Part shown: piece by piece, positions 5,514 through 5,666 of the stretch
Layout of the letters: every line of letters starts with the position of its first letter
Position numbering within the stretch: the first letter of the stretch is position 1
Source: Peptococcaceae bacterium BRH_c23
Lineage (GTDB): Bacteria > Bacillota_B > Desulfitobacteriia > Desulfitobacteriales > Desulfitobacteriaceae
Direction: 5' to 3'
Assembly: GCA_000961805.1 (NCBI GenBank)
Contig: LADV01000294.1
Span: forward strand, 1-5,666
Length of the DNA stretch: 5,666 nt
Notes under the pieces: generated by a model
The model's input: only the letters and a program-made list of their open reading frames with translations
What the model was told of the DNA's origin: nothing
Database searches by the model: none
Translations under genes and position numbers: made by a program

Positions 5514-5666
5514 CTAATCATGCGTTTTCGTCAGTTCAAGGCGCCATATTCCATTCGCCACTTCTTTCTCTTCAATAATATATCGATTGGCTTTTGCCCA
5601 AACGACAATACCCCTTGAGGTACAACTGTGTTCAGTCTCAAGGACCAAAATATCACCGCATTGCAT
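5514..5666 (-). CDS. TusA/SirA-family sulfur carrier protein, C-terminal part (5' end outside window)
   Basis: On the minus strand a frame is open from the window edge (5666) to a TAG at 5514-5516, giving 50 residues. The visible part reads GDILVLETE near its start, then VVWAKANRYIIEE, then GIWRLELTK. This matches the second half of TusA-like proteins: the strand GE.LEV.TD, the helix with AxxxG, and the final strand G.YRF.I.K. The N-terminal CPxP motif that carries the persulfide would be in the missing half. The Met at 5664-5666 is probably internal (aligning with the residue before GD) and not the start. It lies 15 bases upstream of the YedE-like gene on the same strand, the usual TusA-transporter pairing. 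Assignment rests on this half-domain and the neighbour, so it is probable but not certain. Confidence 0.72.
   Translation of the reverse strand: MQCGDILVLETEHSCTSRGIVVWAKANRYIIEEKEVANGIWRLELTKTHD

Noticed and set aside
1..5666. CRISPR array, insertion sequence, tRNA or rRNA
   Set aside because: No regularly spaced repeats, transposase motifs, terminal inverted repeats or tRNA/rRNA-like segments were seen.

Overview
The window looks like chromosomal DNA from an anaerobic, spore-former-type Firmicute, probably the Desulfosporosinus/Desulfitobacterium group (Peptococcaceae). This is inferred from four things: strong AGGAGG-like ribosome binding sites, TTG starts, a mid-range base composition, and the kinds of genes present (NrfD-type quinol protein, split b6-type cytochrome b with a Rieske protein, a large multiheme cytochrome, and YedE/TusA sulfur-handling genes). 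No sequence search could be run, so the genus is a guess.

Layout. (1) Positions 1-693 hold the C-terminal part of an NrfD/PsrC-type membrane protein whose start lies before the window. It is closed by a factor-independent terminator at about 735-761. (2) Positions 826-3958 hold a four-gene plus-strand cluster: a Tat-exported Rieske [2Fe-2S] protein, a cytochrome b6-like subunit, a subunit IV-like protein, and a membrane-anchored multiheme c-type cytochrome with seven canonical and at least two unusual heme motifs. (3) Positions 4062-4961 hold a LysR-family regulator with its own recognisable sigma-A-type promoter. (4) Positions 5007-5666 on the minus strand hold a half-size YeeE/YedE transporter, preceded by the C-terminal part of a TusA-like sulfur carrier that runs off the window. 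The regulator and the YedE/TusA pair converge on a hairpin at 4978-5013.

How it works together. The four-gene cluster encodes a Rieske/cytochrome b complex of b6c type. It would oxidise menaquinol, use the Rieske protein as high-potential-branch acceptor, and pass electrons to the multiheme cytochrome in place of cytochrome f, c1 or a diheme cytochrome c. Both heme b ligand pairs are present, as is the cysteine that carries the extra covalent heme (c_i) in b6f-like complexes. The sequence departs from textbook complexes at the quinol-oxidation site: the PEWY-equivalent reads APWV, and the PWDQ-equivalent after helix C reads RGGQ. The Rieske protein also has Phe where high-potential versions have Tyr. 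The flanking genes (NrfD-like protein, a LysR regulator with CysL-like motifs, YedE, TusA) hint at a sulfur-metabolism neighbourhood, but a functional link to the cytochrome complex is inference only.
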